DNA of 64,000 nucleotides, taken from CAVVJA01 sp963809815. Its GTDB lineage: Bacteria; Actinomycetota; Actinomycetes; Mycobacteriales; Jatrophihabitantaceae. The DNA lies in NCBI GenBank assembly GCA_963809815.1, contig CAWELM010000016.1, positions 62,001-126,000 of the forward strand, written 5' to 3'. Shown piece after piece: positions 8,822 to 17,702 of the stretch (position 1 is the stretch's first letter; every line of letters starts with the position of its first letter). The position numbers and the translations under genes are program-made. A model generated the notes under the pieces. That model was not told where the DNA came from. It saw only the letters and a program-made list of their open reading frames with translations, and did not search any database.

Positions 8822-10066
8822 TCAGGCGGAAGCCTCCAACCGGCCCAAGGTCAGCGCGATATGAATGGCATAGGCGCCACGGGGCGTGGTCGGCGATTCG
8901 CCGCACAGCTCACCGACCCGGCGCAGCCGGTAACGCACCGTGTTGGGATGGACGAACAGCGCCCGGGCCGTCGCCTCGAGCGAGCCGCCGACCTCCAAGA
9001 ACGCGGTGACGGTCTCGAGCAGGACGTCTCCCGCCTTGGCCAGCGGGCGGTAGACATGTTCGAGCAATTCCTCTCGCGCGTCGGCATCACCGGCCAGCGC
9101 GCGCTCCGGCAATAGTGCCTCCGCGCTGACCGGTCTTGGCGCGCCGCCCCACGCCGGGGCCGCGCGCAGCGCGCTCAGCACGGCCCGAGTAACAGCCGTC
9201 GCACCGGCCACGTCGCTGGTTGACCAGCCAACCACTACCGGCCCGTCGGCGAACACCGGCAGGATGTCGCCGGCCGCCGTCAGCGGGTCGGCTATGCCGC
9301 TGAGTACCACGATCAGCCGGCCGCCGTGCACGCCGGCGATGACGTCGTAGTTCGTCCGGTGGGCCAGCCGGTGAACCTCGGCCAGAATGTCCTGCGCATG
9401 CTCCTGGTCGGGCGCGATACCTGCCACGGTGGTCACAGGACCGGTGGTCCGCCAGCCCAGGGCAGCGACCTGGCTCTCCGGCGCGCCGATACCGCCGCCG
9501 CGGACGAGTCCCTCGATGACGAGCGCCTCCAGGCGGGCATCCCACGCGCCCCGACTTTCGGCCGCGCCGGCGTAGACCCGCGCCGCGGCGAAGGCGATCT
9601 CGCGGCTGAACCGCAGCAGTTCCTCGCGCAGCGCGCCCTCGTCACCGGCTGTCGCGAGCAACGGCACCTGTTCTTCCGCGACGGCAATGGTCTCCCGCAC
9701 GAGTTCAACCGTGTGCTGCAGCGTCACGGTCCGCGCCATCGCGCGGGGCGCCGTGCCGAACACCTCGCCCGTCAGCCGAAGCACGTCGTCGGGGGAGCGC
9801 AACCACTCGACAAACGACGCGATGCCCGCCTGGGCAACCAGCATTACCCAGGACCGCTGGTCAGCCGGCAACGCGCGAAACCAGGGCAGCTCGTCGTCCA
9901 TCCGAGCCACGCTCTGCGTGGCCACCCGACCTGCGGCCTGCTCGATCCGGCGAAGCGTCTCCTCGTTCAGCCGGCGCTTTCCGGCGCCGCTGCGCCCAGG
10001 CGGCGAGGCTCGCTCGTCGCCTCCGCCATCTCTCGGCGCCGGTGCTCGTCGCTCGTTCGTCAACAT
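8822..10066 (-). CDS. fasR: FasR/MabR-type PucR-family regulator of fatty-acid synthesis
   Basis: The protein has 414 residues. Its C-terminus is a PucR-type helix-turn-helix (LEATARALFVHPNTVRYRLRRVGEL), preceded by a GGDEF-like CdaR fold (VTTVAGIAPDQE, VIAGVHGGRLIVVLSG). In Streptomyces (FasR) and Mycobacterium (MabR), regulators of this family sit directly before fabD and control the operon; position and orientation here are identical. The N-terminal ~40 residues are low-complexity and charged. ATG at 10066 has GAAGAGG just before it, though the spacing is short, so the true start could lie a little further in. Confidence 0.88.
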   Translation of the reverse strand: MLTNERRAPAPRDGGGDERASPPGRSGAGKRRLNEETLRRIEQAAGRVATQSVARMDDELPWFRALPADQRSWVMLVAQAGIASFVEWLRSPDDVLRLTGEVFGTAPRAMARTVTLQHTVELVRETIAVAEEQVPLLATAGDEGALREELLRFSREIAFAAARVYAGAAESRGAWDARLEALVIEGLVRGGGIGAPESQVAALGWRTTGPVTTVAGIAPDQEHAQDILAEVHRLAHRTNYDVIAGVHGGRLIVVLSGIADPLTAAGDILPVFADGPVVVGWSTSDVAGATAVTRAVLSALRAAPAWGGAPRPVSAEALLPERALAGDADAREELLEHVYRPLAKAGDVLLETVTAFLEVGGSLEATARALFVHPNTVRYRLRRVGELCGESPTTPRGAYAIHIALTLGRLEASA

Positions 10067-10140
10067 TGCCTCTTCGCGGGAGCGCACCTGCGTCCCCTCG
10101 CTCCTAACCCTGCCATGCTGACCGCTATGACTCCGACTGC

Positions 10141-11193
10141 GTGGGCCTGGGTTCGGGCGTGATCGCGCGCAACCCGGTCGAGGACCTACAGCGGATCGCG
10201 TTCCTGCTCGAACGGGCCAGCGAACCAACCTATCGGGTCCGGGCGTTTCGCAACGCCGCTGCGGCTGCGTCGGGCATTCCCGCGGAGGAGCTGACCGAAC
10301 GCGCGGAGGCCGGGACCTTGCGTGAGCTTTCGGGCATCGGCGAGGTCACGGCGCGCTGCATCACCGAGTCGCTGCATGGTGAAGAACCGGTCTACTTGCG
10401 TCGACTGGAGGCGACCGGAGGCGCTCCAGTAGCGGAAGGCGGCGCTGCCCTCCGGGCCGCTCTGCGCGGCGACTGCCACACCCATTCGGACTGGTCCGAC
10501 GGCGGCTCGCCGATCCTGGAGATGGCCCTGACTGCGCGGGCGCTCGGTCACGAATACCTGGTGCTGACGGATCACTCGCCGCGACTGCGCGTGGCTAACG
10601 GACTGTCGGCTGATCGCCTTGAGCGGCAGCTCGATGTCGTTGCCAAGCTGAACGCCGAACTGGCGCCGTTCCGGATTCTCACCGGGATCGAGGTCGACAT
10701 TCTCGACGACGGCAGCCTCGATCAGAAACCGACCTTGCTGGGCCGGCTCGACCTGGTTGTCGCCAGCGTGCATAGCGGACTCCGTATGCCGGCGTCGGAC
10801 ATGACGCCGCGCATGGTGGCCGCGGTCGCCAATCCGAATACCGACGTGCTGGGTCACTGCACGGGACGAATGGTCATGGGTTCCCGACGTCGCCCAGCAT
10901 CGGAATTCGACGCGGATATCGTCTTTGCCGCTTGTGAACGCTTTGGAGTGGCGGTCGAAGTGAATTGCCGCCCTGAGCGCCTCGATCCGCCCAAACGGCT
11001 GTTGCGTCTCGCCGTCGAGGCCGGGTGTGTCATGTCCATTGATACCGACGCCCACGCTCCTGGTCAGCTCGACTGGTTGCCCTATGGCTGCGAGCGAGCC
11101 GCGGCCTGTGGTGTGCCGGTCGAACGAATCGTCAACACCTGGTCCGCGGACGAGCTGCTGGCATGGACTGCGACGCACGGCTTCCGGCCGTGA
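10141..11193 (+). CDS. PHP-domain phosphoesterase with helix-hairpin-helix N-terminus
   Basis: Residues 1-100 resemble the N-terminal helical and HhH region of family X DNA polymerases (IAFLLERASEPTYRVRAFRNAA, then LRELSGIGEVTARCI). The rest is a PHP metal-dependent phosphoesterase: DCHTHSDWSDGG, LVLTDHSP, TGIEVDIL, VASVHS, VLGHCTGR and SIDTDAHAPGQLDW supply the metal-binding His/Asp/Glu residues. The polymerase catalytic palm is missing, so this is the PolX-like PHP protein lacking nucleotidyl transferase, probably a DNA-end or sugar-phosphate phosphatase. GTG at 10159 is an alternative start. The pirin-like gene overlaps its stop (GTGA), so the two are coupled. Confidence 0.82.
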   Translation: MGLGSGVIARNPVEDLQRIAFLLERASEPTYRVRAFRNAAAAASGIPAEELTERAEAGTLRELSGIGEVTARCITESLHGEEPVYLRRLEATGGAPVAEGGAALRAALRGDCHTHSDWSDGGSPILEMALTARALGHEYLVLTDHSPRLRVANGLSADRLERQLDVVAKLNAELAPFRILTGIEVDILDDGSLDQKPTLLGRLDLVVASVHSGLRMPASDMTPRMVAAVANPNTDVLGHCTGRMVMGSRRRPASEFDADIVFAACERFGVAVEVNCRPERLDPPKRLLRLAVEAGCVMSIDTDAHAPGQLDWLPYGCERAAACGVPVERIVNTWSADELLAWTATHGFRP

Positions 11194-11855
11194 CGATCGA
11201 CGTTCGCCGGGCGAGCAACCGCACCAGGATCGAGCAACCGGGCATCGTCACGTGGCACAGCTTCTCGTCCGGCCCGCACTACGACCCGAACAACATTTCG
11301 TTCGGTGCCTTGATCGCGCACGACGAACATTTGCTGGCCGCTGCTGCCGGGTTCCCCAAACACGCGCATCGGGGTGTGGACATCGTCAGCTGGCTGCTCG
11401 ACGGCGAACTACGCCATGACGGCCGGGCGATCGGCGTTGGCAGCGTCTTGCACCAGCGAACCGGCGACGGCATCGAACATGTCGAAGCGAATGCCAGGTC
11501 TGATCGTTCGCTCCGGTTCGTGCAGATGGCGCTGCTGTCTTCGGAGACGACAACGCCACCGTCGGAACAGCTGATTGATCTGCCGGCCAGGCCGAGGCAC
11601 GGTGTGGAGCTGGTTCTTCAGCTACCCAACGCGGCGCTCTATCTGGCTCGCCTGTCGCCACGGCTGCCGGCTCACGTGCCATCGACCGACCGCGTGCATC
11701 TGTTCGTCACCCGCGGGGCCGCCAGTCTTCGCTCAGGAGGAACTCAGGGACCTCGATTGGCGGCCGGCGACGCGGCCCGTATCGCGGGCGAGTCCGAGCT
11801 ATGGCTGGGCACCGGAACCACGTCCGAGGCGTTGATCTGGACGCTCGCCGATTAG
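11190..11855 (+). CDS. Pirin family protein
   Basis: This bicupin protein has 221 residues. The first cupin contains GPHYDPNNISFGALIAHDE and FPKHAHRGVDIVSWLLDGEL, with His residues spaced as in the pirin metal site; the second half (FVTRGAASL, LAAGDAARIAG) is the degenerate cupin. Bacterial pirins are iron-binding, sometimes with quercetinase activity or protein-regulator roles. The GTG start overlaps the stop of the PHP gene by four bases, indicating co-translation. No function can be fixed from context. Confidence 0.8.
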   Translation: MTIDVRRASNRTRIEQPGIVTWHSFSSGPHYDPNNISFGALIAHDEHLLAAAAGFPKHAHRGVDIVSWLLDGELRHDGRAIGVGSVLHQRTGDGIEHVEANARSDRSLRFVQMALLSSETTTPPSEQLIDLPARPRHGVELVLQLPNAALYLARLSPRLPAHVPSTDRVHLFVTRGAASLRSGGTQGPRLAAGDAARIAGESELWLGTGTTSEALIWTLAD

Positions 11856-11939
11856 GGGCCTCTGTCGTCCGTGCGAGCCGAATCGCGAGCAAGGCACCGG
11901 GCGCCTACCGTGAGATGGACATCGACGAAGGGACGGGTA

Positions 11940-12236
11940 ATGACCATTGACCGAGGGATTCTCGCGCTGCTGGAAGCGAAGCCGGGGAAAGGCGACGATC
12001 TTGCCGCGTTCCTTGCGCAAGGCCGTGAGCTGGCCGTAGCGGAGGAAGGCACGGTCACGTGGTACGCGTTCAAACTCAACGACACCACCTATGGCATCTT
12101 CGACACGTTCGAGGGCGAGGACGGGCGGCAGGCACATATGAACGGTCAGATCCCTGCGGCCCTCGGCCAGGTCGGGCCTGATCTTCTGGCTAGCGACCCG
12201 GACATCCGTTTCGCCGAGGTCATCGCGGTCAAGTAG
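11940..12236 (+). CDS. Antibiotic biosynthesis monooxygenase (ABM) domain protein
   Basis: The protein has 98 residues and is a single dimeric alpha/beta-barrel domain of ABM/YgiN type: LALLEAKPGKGDDLAAFLAQ, then GTVTWYAFKLND, TYGIFDTFEGEDGRQAHM and a C-terminal strand. Such small proteins are cofactorless oxygenases or heme- or quinone-related enzymes; the substrate is unknown. ATG at 11940 is chosen because GAAGGGA lies about eight bases upstream. The frame is open further up without family sequence. Confidence 0.75.
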   Translation: MTIDRGILALLEAKPGKGDDLAAFLAQGRELAVAEEGTVTWYAFKLNDTTYGIFDTFEGEDGRQAHMNGQIPAALGQVGPDLLASDPDIRFAEVIAVK

Positions 12237-12263
12237 GTCCCCCCGCTACGTTCCTCCTCCCGC

Positions 12264-12416
12264 ATGGGGATGAGTGGGTGCTACGGCGAGACCGACTGGG
12301 GGGCCGAGATCGACACGATTCGTCGCGCCCTCGATCTCGGCGTGACGTTCATCGACACCGCGGACACACACGGCGCGGGGTACAACGAGGTCCTCGTGGT
12401 AGCGGGCGCCCGTTCT
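12264..12416 (+). pseudogene. Aldo/keto reductase remnant
   Basis: About 50 codons match the N-terminal part of aldo/keto reductases: GMSGCYGETDWGAEIDTIRR and ALDLGVTFIDTADTHGAGYN, with the catalytic Asp region (FIDTAD). The preceding beta strand and the GLGC motif are missing, and the match ends abruptly after NEVLVVAG, before the catalytic Tyr/Lys/His. It is therefore a fragment left between the ABM gene and the 3' end of aceE, probably debris from a rearrangement. Confidence 0.7.
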
Positions 12417-12450
12417 AGGACGCCAACCCGCAGCTCGCGCCTCGCGAACG

Positions 12451-15192
12451 TCAGGCGTCGCCGCCGACGGTGCCTACCCCAGCGGCGGTCACATCGAGCA
12501 GCTTGTACCGGTCGATCGCCTCGCGCGGTGCCTCTGGCTTGACCTCGCCGCGCTTGGCGAGAGCGGTAAGCACAGCCAGCACGATCGATTCGGCGTCGAC
12601 GTGGAAGAAGCGCCGCGCTGCCCCCCGGGTGTCGGCAAAACCAAAACCGTCCGTGCCCAGCGAGGAGTAGTCAGTCGGCACCCACCGGGAAATCTGATCC
12701 GGCACGGCCCGCATGAAGTCGGACACCGCCACCACCGGTCCCGAGGTATCGGCGAGCCGGGCCGCCACGTACGGCACTCGAGGAGTGTCCGACGGATCCA
12801 GCAGGTTGGCCTCTTCGCAGGTGACCGCGTCGCGGCGCAGTTCGTTCCAGGACGTCACCGACCAGATGTCGGCATCGACGCCCCACTCTTCGCCCAGCAG
12901 TCGTTGGGCCCGGAGCGCCCAAGGCATCGCGACGCCCGACGCCAGCACCTGGGCGCGGGGACGTCCTTCGACGCCTAGCGCGGGGGAGTACAGGTGCATG
13001 CCGCGGAGAATGCCCTCGACATCGGCGTTCTCCGGCTCGGCCGGCTGCACGATGGGCTCGTTGTAAATGGTGAGGTAGTAGAAGATGTCCTCGCCGGTGC
13101 CGTTCGGTCCTCCCGCGTACATGCGCCCTAGCCCGTCGCGCACGATGTGCGCGATCTCGAAGGCGAACGCCGGGTCGTACGCGACGGCGGCCGGGTTCGT
13201 CGACGCGAGCAGGAGCGAGTGCCCGTCCGCGTGTTGCAGGCCTTCGCCGGTCAACGTGGTACGCCCGGCCGTTGCACCGAGGACGAACCCACGGCCGAGC
13301 TGGTCGGCGAACTGCCAGAACTGATCACCTGTGCGCTGGAAGCCGAACATCGAATAGAAGATGTAGAAGGGGATCATCGGCTCGGCATGCGTCGCGTAGG
13401 ACGTCCCGGCGGCGATCATCGACGCCATCGAGCCCGCTTCGCTGATGCCCTCGTGCAGGATCTGTCCCTTCGTCGACTCCTTGTAGGACAGCAGTAGTTC
13501 CCGGTCGACCGCCTCGTACTCCTGGCCGTGCGGCGAGTAGATCTTGGCCGTGGGGAAGATCGCGTCCAGCCCGAACGTGCGAGCCTCGTCGGGAATGATC
13601 GGCACGAACCGCCTGCCGATCTCCTTGTCCTTCATGAGGTCTTTGAACAGCCGCACCAGGGCCATGGTGGTCGCGATCTGCTGCTTCCCCGAACCGGCGC
13701 GCAACTCCGCGTACGCCGCGTCGCCAGGCAGCTTGAGCGCCTGCGCGCGTACTACCCGCTTCGGAAGGAACCCGCCTAGCGCGGCCCGCCGCTCCTTCAT
13801 GTACATGATCTCGTCGCTGCGTTCGCCCGGGTGGTAGTACGGCGGCAGGTCGGCCTCGAGCGCCTCGTCGGAGATCGGCAGGTAGAGCCGGTCGCGGAAC
13901 GCCTTGAGGTCGGCGACGGTTAGCTTCTTCATTTGGTGCGTAGCGTTGCGGCCCTCAAAGCTCTCCAGCGTCCAGCCTTTGATCGTGTGGGCCAGGATCA
14001 CGGTCGGTTGTCCGACATGCGCTCGAGCGGCTTGGAAGGCGGCGAACACCTTGCGATAGTCATGGCCGCCGCGGGACAGCTTCCGCAGGTCGTCGTCGGA
14101 CAGATCCTCGACTATCTTGCGCAGCCGCGGATCCCCGCCGAAGAAATGCTCCCGGATGTAGGCCCCGGACTCGACCGTGTACGTCTGGAACTGTCCGTCG
14201 GGCGTCGTGTTCATCTTGTTGACGAGTACGCCGTCGCCGTCCTTCGCGAGCAGCGGATCCCAGTCCCGACCCCAGATGACCTTGATGACGTTCCAGCCGG
14301 CGCCTCGGAAATACGTCTCCAGTTCCTGGATGATCTTGCCGTTGCCGCGCACCGGGCCGTCGAGGCGTTGCAGGTTGCAGTTGATGACGAACGTGAGGTT
14401 GTCCAACTCCTCCCGCGCGGCCACCCCGATCGCGCCGATCGACTCGACCTCGTCCATTTCGCCATCGCCGAGGAACGCCCAGACATGCGATTTCGATGTG
14501 TCCGTGATGCCGCGGGCCGCGAGATAGCGGTTGAACCGAGCCTGGTAAATAGCGCTGATGGGCCCGAGGCCCATGGACACGGTCGGGAACTCCCAGAAGT
14601 CCGGCATCAGCCGGGGATGTGGATAGGACGACAGGCCGAGTGGTGCGTGTGACTTCTCTTGGCGGAAACCGTCCAGGTTCGCCTCGGTGAGGCGTCCTTC
14701 GAGGAAGGCGCGAGCGTAGATACCGGGCGCGGCATGGCCCTGGAAATACACCTGGTCGCCCATTCCGCCGTTCAGGTCCTTGCCGCGGAAGAAGTGGTTG
14801 AAGCCCACCTCGTACAACGATGCCGCGGACGCGTACGTGGCAATGTGGCCGCCGACGCCCACGGACTTGTTCGCTCGGGACACCATGATCGCCGCATTCC
14901 ACCGGATGTAGGCCCGGATGCGGCGCTCGATGTGCTCGTCGCCGGGGAACCAGGGCTCGCGCTCGGGCGGAATCGTGTTGATGTAGTCGGTGCTGCGCAG
15001 CGCAGGCACGCCGACCTGCCGGGCGCGGGCCCGTTCCAGCAGCTTGAGCATGAGGAACCGAGCGCGCAGACGCCCATCGGTGTCGATGGCGGCGTCGAAC
15101 GACTCCAGCCACTCCCGGGTTTCATCTGGGTCGATGTCCGGTAACTGGTTGGGCAGCCCGTCGGTGATGATGCTGAAGCGGTCCTCGGTCAC
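12451..15192 (-). CDS. aceE: Pyruvate dehydrogenase E1 component, homodimeric type
   Basis: The protein has 913 residues, the length of single-chain E1 enzymes that decarboxylate pyruvate with thiamine diphosphate in the pyruvate dehydrogenase complex. The thiamine-diphosphate motif is visible (GDGEMDEVESIGA ... NCNLQRLDGPVRGN), as are the E1 signature EPWFPGDE near the N-terminus and the C-terminal domain with FGFADTRGAARRFF. It starts with GTG, with AAGGGGA upstream. As I recall, Mycobacterium also keeps aceE next to the fab locus, DUF3052 and ahpE, which is the arrangement here. It supplies acetyl-CoA for the adjacent fatty-acid genes. Confidence 0.96.
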   Translation of the reverse strand: MTEDRFSIITDGLPNQLPDIDPDETREWLESFDAAIDTDGRLRARFLMLKLLERARARQVGVPALRSTDYINTIPPEREPWFPGDEHIERRIRAYIRWNAAIMVSRANKSVGVGGHIATYASAASLYEVGFNHFFRGKDLNGGMGDQVYFQGHAAPGIYARAFLEGRLTEANLDGFRQEKSHAPLGLSSYPHPRLMPDFWEFPTVSMGLGPISAIYQARFNRYLAARGITDTSKSHVWAFLGDGEMDEVESIGAIGVAAREELDNLTFVINCNLQRLDGPVRGNGKIIQELETYFRGAGWNVIKVIWGRDWDPLLAKDGDGVLVNKMNTTPDGQFQTYTVESGAYIREHFFGGDPRLRKIVEDLSDDDLRKLSRGGHDYRKVFAAFQAARAHVGQPTVILAHTIKGWTLESFEGRNATHQMKKLTVADLKAFRDRLYLPISDEALEADLPPYYHPGERSDEIMYMKERRAALGGFLPKRVVRAQALKLPGDAAYAELRAGSGKQQIATTMALVRLFKDLMKDKEIGRRFVPIIPDEARTFGLDAIFPTAKIYSPHGQEYEAVDRELLLSYKESTKGQILHEGISEAGSMASMIAAGTSYATHAEPMIPFYIFYSMFGFQRTGDQFWQFADQLGRGFVLGATAGRTTLTGEGLQHADGHSLLLASTNPAAVAYDPAFAFEIAHIVRDGLGRMYAGGPNGTGEDIFYYLTIYNEPIVQPAEPENADVEGILRGMHLYSPALGVEGRPRAQVLASGVAMPWALRAQRLLGEEWGVDADIWSVTSWNELRRDAVTCEEANLLDPSDTPRVPYVAARLADTSGPVVAVSDFMRAVPDQISRWVPTDYSSLGTDGFGFADTRGAARRFFHVDAESIVLAVLTALAKRGEVKPEAPREAIDRYKLLDVTAAGVGTVGGDA

Positions 15193-15328
15193 CAGTCCAG
15201 TGTCCCCTTCACAGCGCCCACGCCCAAGCCAGGTGTCGGAGGCGGCGGCGGCAGACGCTACCGTTTGCTAACGACGGACGGATCGAGCCGGGCACGCCGG
15301 CTCAAGCCACTCATCGGGAGGGCAGGCT

Positions 15329-15787
15329 GTGACGACGACCCCCGGAAGCGCGGGCGCGGATCGCGGTGGGACGGGCGCTCCGTCCAATATCGCCGCGATA
15401 TTGGGTCTGAAGCCGGGCATGGTCGTACAGGAGCTGGGCTGGGACGAGGACAGCGACGATGCGGTCCGCGCTGCCGTCGAGGAGCTCGTCGGCGAGGAAA
15501 TGGTCGACGAGAATTCCGACGAGATCGTGGAGGCGATCTTGCTCTGGTACCGCCAGGACGACGGCGACCTCGTCGACATCTTGGTCGATGCGATCGCCCC
15601 CCTGGCCGACAACGGCTTTATCTGGCTGCTGACGCCGAAACGCGGCCGGCCGGGCTACGTCGAGCCGTCCGACATCGCTGAGGCAGCACCCACGGCCGGA
15701 CTGGCGCAGACCTCGCTTGCCACCGTCGGCTCGGATTGGGGTGCGGCACGCCTGGTGGCGCGTAAGTCGCGCGGCGAGCGTCGCTGA
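15329..15787 (+). CDS. DUF3052 family protein
   Basis: The protein has 152 residues and belongs to an actinobacterial family next to aceE and ahpE. Conserved parts: NIAAILGLKPGMVVQELGWD, the acidic stretch in the middle, LVDILVDAIAPLADNGFIWL and the C-terminal ATVGSDWGAARLVARK. The family is of unknown function and resembles a Rossmann-like or methyltransferase-like core without a catalytic motif. GTG at 15329 follows GGAGGG. A perfect 7-base stem (15285-15291 with 15297-15303) lies in its leader. It is divergent from aceE and probably co-transcribed with ahpE, which follows 17 bases later. Confidence 0.85.
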   Translation: MTTTPGSAGADRGGTGAPSNIAAILGLKPGMVVQELGWDEDSDDAVRAAVEELVGEEMVDENSDEIVEAILLWYRQDDGDLVDILVDAIAPLADNGFIWLLTPKRGRPGYVEPSDIAEAAPTAGLAQTSLATVGSDWGAARLVARKSRGERR

Positions 15788-15804
15788 CCCTCGGAGGGGC
15801 ACCG

Positions 15805-16272
15805 ATGGTCATCAAGGTTGGGGACGTCGCACCAGATTTCACACTGCGCGACCAAAACAACGAGCAGGTCACGCTGTCCGACTTTCGGGGCCATAAAGCC
15901 GTTCTGGTGATCTTCTACCCGCTTGCGTTCACCGGCATCTGCACCGGGGAGCTGTGCACCGTCCGGGACGATCTCCCCACGTTCCAGAATGACGAGATCC
16001 AAACGCTCACGATCAGCGTCGATTCGCCGTACTCGCACAAGATCTTCGCCGAGCGTGAGGGCTACGAGTTCCCCTTGCTCGCCGATTTCTGGCCGCACGG
16101 CGCGGTGGCGAAGGCGTACGGGGTGTTCAACGATGACGTCGGCTTCGCCAACCGGGGCACCTTCCTCGTCGATGTCGATGGGATCGTGCGGTTCAGTGAA
16201 ATGAACAGCCCGGGCGAGGGGCGTGACCCGCAAGCCTGGCGGGACGCGATCAAGAAGCTGCGAGCACGCTAG
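15805..16272 (+). CDS. ahpE: Peroxiredoxin AhpE
   Basis: The protein has 155 residues. The peroxiredoxin active site FYPLAFTGICTGELC places the peroxidatic cysteine at residue 46, with Thr43 and the Arg of the NRGTFLVD region completing it. A second Cys at 51 could form an intramolecular disulfide; as I recall, the M. tuberculosis enzyme lacks it. It reduces peroxides and peroxynitrite with mycothiol or mycoredoxin as likely reductant. GGAGG lies before the ATG. It probably forms an operon with DUF3052. Confidence 0.92.
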   Translation: MVIKVGDVAPDFTLRDQNNEQVTLSDFRGHKAVLVIFYPLAFTGICTGELCTVRDDLPTFQNDEIQTLTISVDSPYSHKIFAEREGYEFPLLADFWPHGAVAKAYGVFNDDVGFANRGTFLVDVDGIVRFSEMNSPGEGRDPQAWRDAIKKLRAR

Positions 16273-16298
16273 TACGGCAAACCCGGGCGCCAGCCGGG

Positions 16299-17138
16299 TC
16301 AGTGCGCGGGGCGTCCGTAGCGGTCAGCGAGCCGGGCCGCTTTGGCGTCCGCCGGCGTGATCGGGGGCGCCTCGTCGTCCAGCTCGGCGCTGACCCGCCT
16401 GCGCTCGGCACGGGCCATGACGATCGGCGCGGCCAGGGCAAGTGCGGCGAACAAGTACCACTGGATGACGTAGGCGAGGTGCTGCGGTTCGGCCGCGCCG
16501 CCGGCCGGATTCGACAGGTCCGGCTCCGGGATGGCGACCAGCCCCGAAGTTCCGGGTTGGCCCGCGGACAGCTCGACGTATCCGTCGTAGACCCGCTCGC
16601 CGAGTCGGCTGGACTGCTCGCTGGCGTTGATCGAGTTGATCTGGCCGGCCGGTAACTGGGCCGCCTTGTCCGACGTGGTCTCGGCCGGCATCACTCGGCC
16701 GACGATCGTGTGTGTTCCGCTGGGTGGCGCCGGTGCGGTGACCCCGGCCGTACGGCCGCCCGACGAGATGAACCCGCGCACGACCAGAACGGTGGCGGTC
16801 GACGTCCGCAAGGGCGTGAGCACGAGGTAACCGACGTCGTCGTCCACGCTGCGCTGACGGACCAGCCCTTGCCCGGATTCCTCGTACGTGCCGGTCATGG
16901 TGACCCGGCGGAATTGGATGTCGTCCGCGCGTGGCGAGGACTGGGTGCCGTAGATCGGCAACACGTCCCCCACATGTGCCACGGAAGCGTGATCGTTGTG
17001 CCGCAGCTCGTTATTGGCGCGGTGCTTGCCGGCCAGCCGCGAGATCTGCCATGTTCCCAGGCCGATGCATATGGTCGCGACCAGCAGCATCACTGCCGAC
17101 AGCGCGACATATCGCGGCTGCCGCAGCGTCTGGAGCAC
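16299..17138 (-). CDS. SURF1 family cytochrome oxidase assembly protein
   Basis: The protein has 279 residues. The first transmembrane helix (VALSAVMLLVATICIGLGTW) is followed by the SURF1 signature GTWQISRLAGKHR and a large extracytoplasmic domain. A second helix (YLFAALALAAPIVMA) lies near residue 230, and the C-terminus is a charged cytoplasmic tail. The family helps insert heme into cytochrome c oxidase. The start codon is GTG. The gene ends opposite ahpE, with a 26-base gap. As I recall, M. tuberculosis has a SURF1-like gene in the same syntenic block. Confidence 0.85.
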   Translation of the reverse strand: MLQTLRQPRYVALSAVMLLVATICIGLGTWQISRLAGKHRANNELRHNDHASVAHVGDVLPIYGTQSSPRADDIQFRRVTMTGTYEESGQGLVRQRSVDDDVGYLVLTPLRTSTATVLVVRGFISSGGRTAGVTAPAPPSGTHTIVGRVMPAETTSDKAAQLPAGQINSINASEQSSRLGERVYDGYVELSAGQPGTSGLVAIPEPDLSNPAGGAAEPQHLAYVIQWYLFAALALAAPIVMARAERRRVSAELDDEAPPITPADAKAARLADRYGRPAH

Positions 17139-17227
17139 GAGATCACGGTACGTCTCCTGGCAAGGCGAGCTCGGGGTACCCTGACGCGGACGTGCTGTGG
17201 ACGGCCCCGACGTCTGGAGCCTTGCTC

Positions 17228-17302
17228 GGGCGCTTAGCTCAGCGGGAGAGCACTCGGCTTACACCCGAGCGGTCACTGGTTCGATCCCAGTAGCGCCCAC
17301 CA
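17228..17302 (+). tRNA. tRNA-Val (anticodon TAC)
   Basis: The cloverleaf can be read directly. Acceptor GGGCGCT (17228-17234) pairs with AGCGCCC (17292-17298). The D arm is GCTC...GAGC. The anticodon stem CTCGG/CCGAG encloses loop CTTACAC with anticodon TAC at 17260-17262. The T arm is ACTGG-TTCGATC-CCAGT, then discriminator A and an encoded CCA. The accessory island starts right behind it; tRNA 3' ends are common integration sites. Confidence 0.97.
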
Positions 17303-17466
17303 GCGAATCCCTAAGCACAGCACGCCAAACCCGATTGGCGTAGACGTGCCAATCGCTCACGTGCGATCTGCGTGCGATAAGGCTTCGGAAAGCTGGGCGC
17401 CGACAAGGCGGCCCGGCCGCGTGCGCGAACACAACGACCGGGCCTTGACCGGAAGGACCCCGGCCC

Positions 17467-17662
17467 GTGAACACCCAACCATCCCCATCTGCCCGCCGCA
17501 TCACGTGGTATCGAGCAAACGGCGTGGCGTGTCGAGTACGTCGCCGGCCGCTGGTCGTTGTCCCGCTACGTGACAGCTACCGAGACGTGGCAGCGTGTCG
17601 GCTCGTACCCGAGCCGCAAGGCAGCGATCAGCGCGGCCTACGGAGAGGACGGCGACGCGTAG
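17467..17662 (+). pseudogene. Frameshifted small gene of mobile-element type
   Basis: A GTG-started frame (NTQPSPSARRITWYRANG) breaks near 17520. The next frame continues as WRVEYVAGRWSLSRYV, TATETWQRVGSYPSRKAAIS and AAYGEDGDA, then stops at 17660-17662. Joined with a one-base shift, this gives a ~65-residue protein of the small, W/R-rich kind found in actinophages and integrative elements. The downstream hairpin arm at 17680 would have been its terminator. The function is unknown; the frame shift and family assignment are by eye only. Confidence 0.45.
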
Positions 17663-17702
17663 CCCCCGGCGCAAAGAGCGCGCCCCGCCCTAGGTCTTCT
17701 GA

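Noticed and set aside
10186..11178. 330-codon minus-strand frame over the PHP gene
   Set aside because: The PHP protein carries clear metal-binding motifs; the reverse frame does not resemble a protein family.
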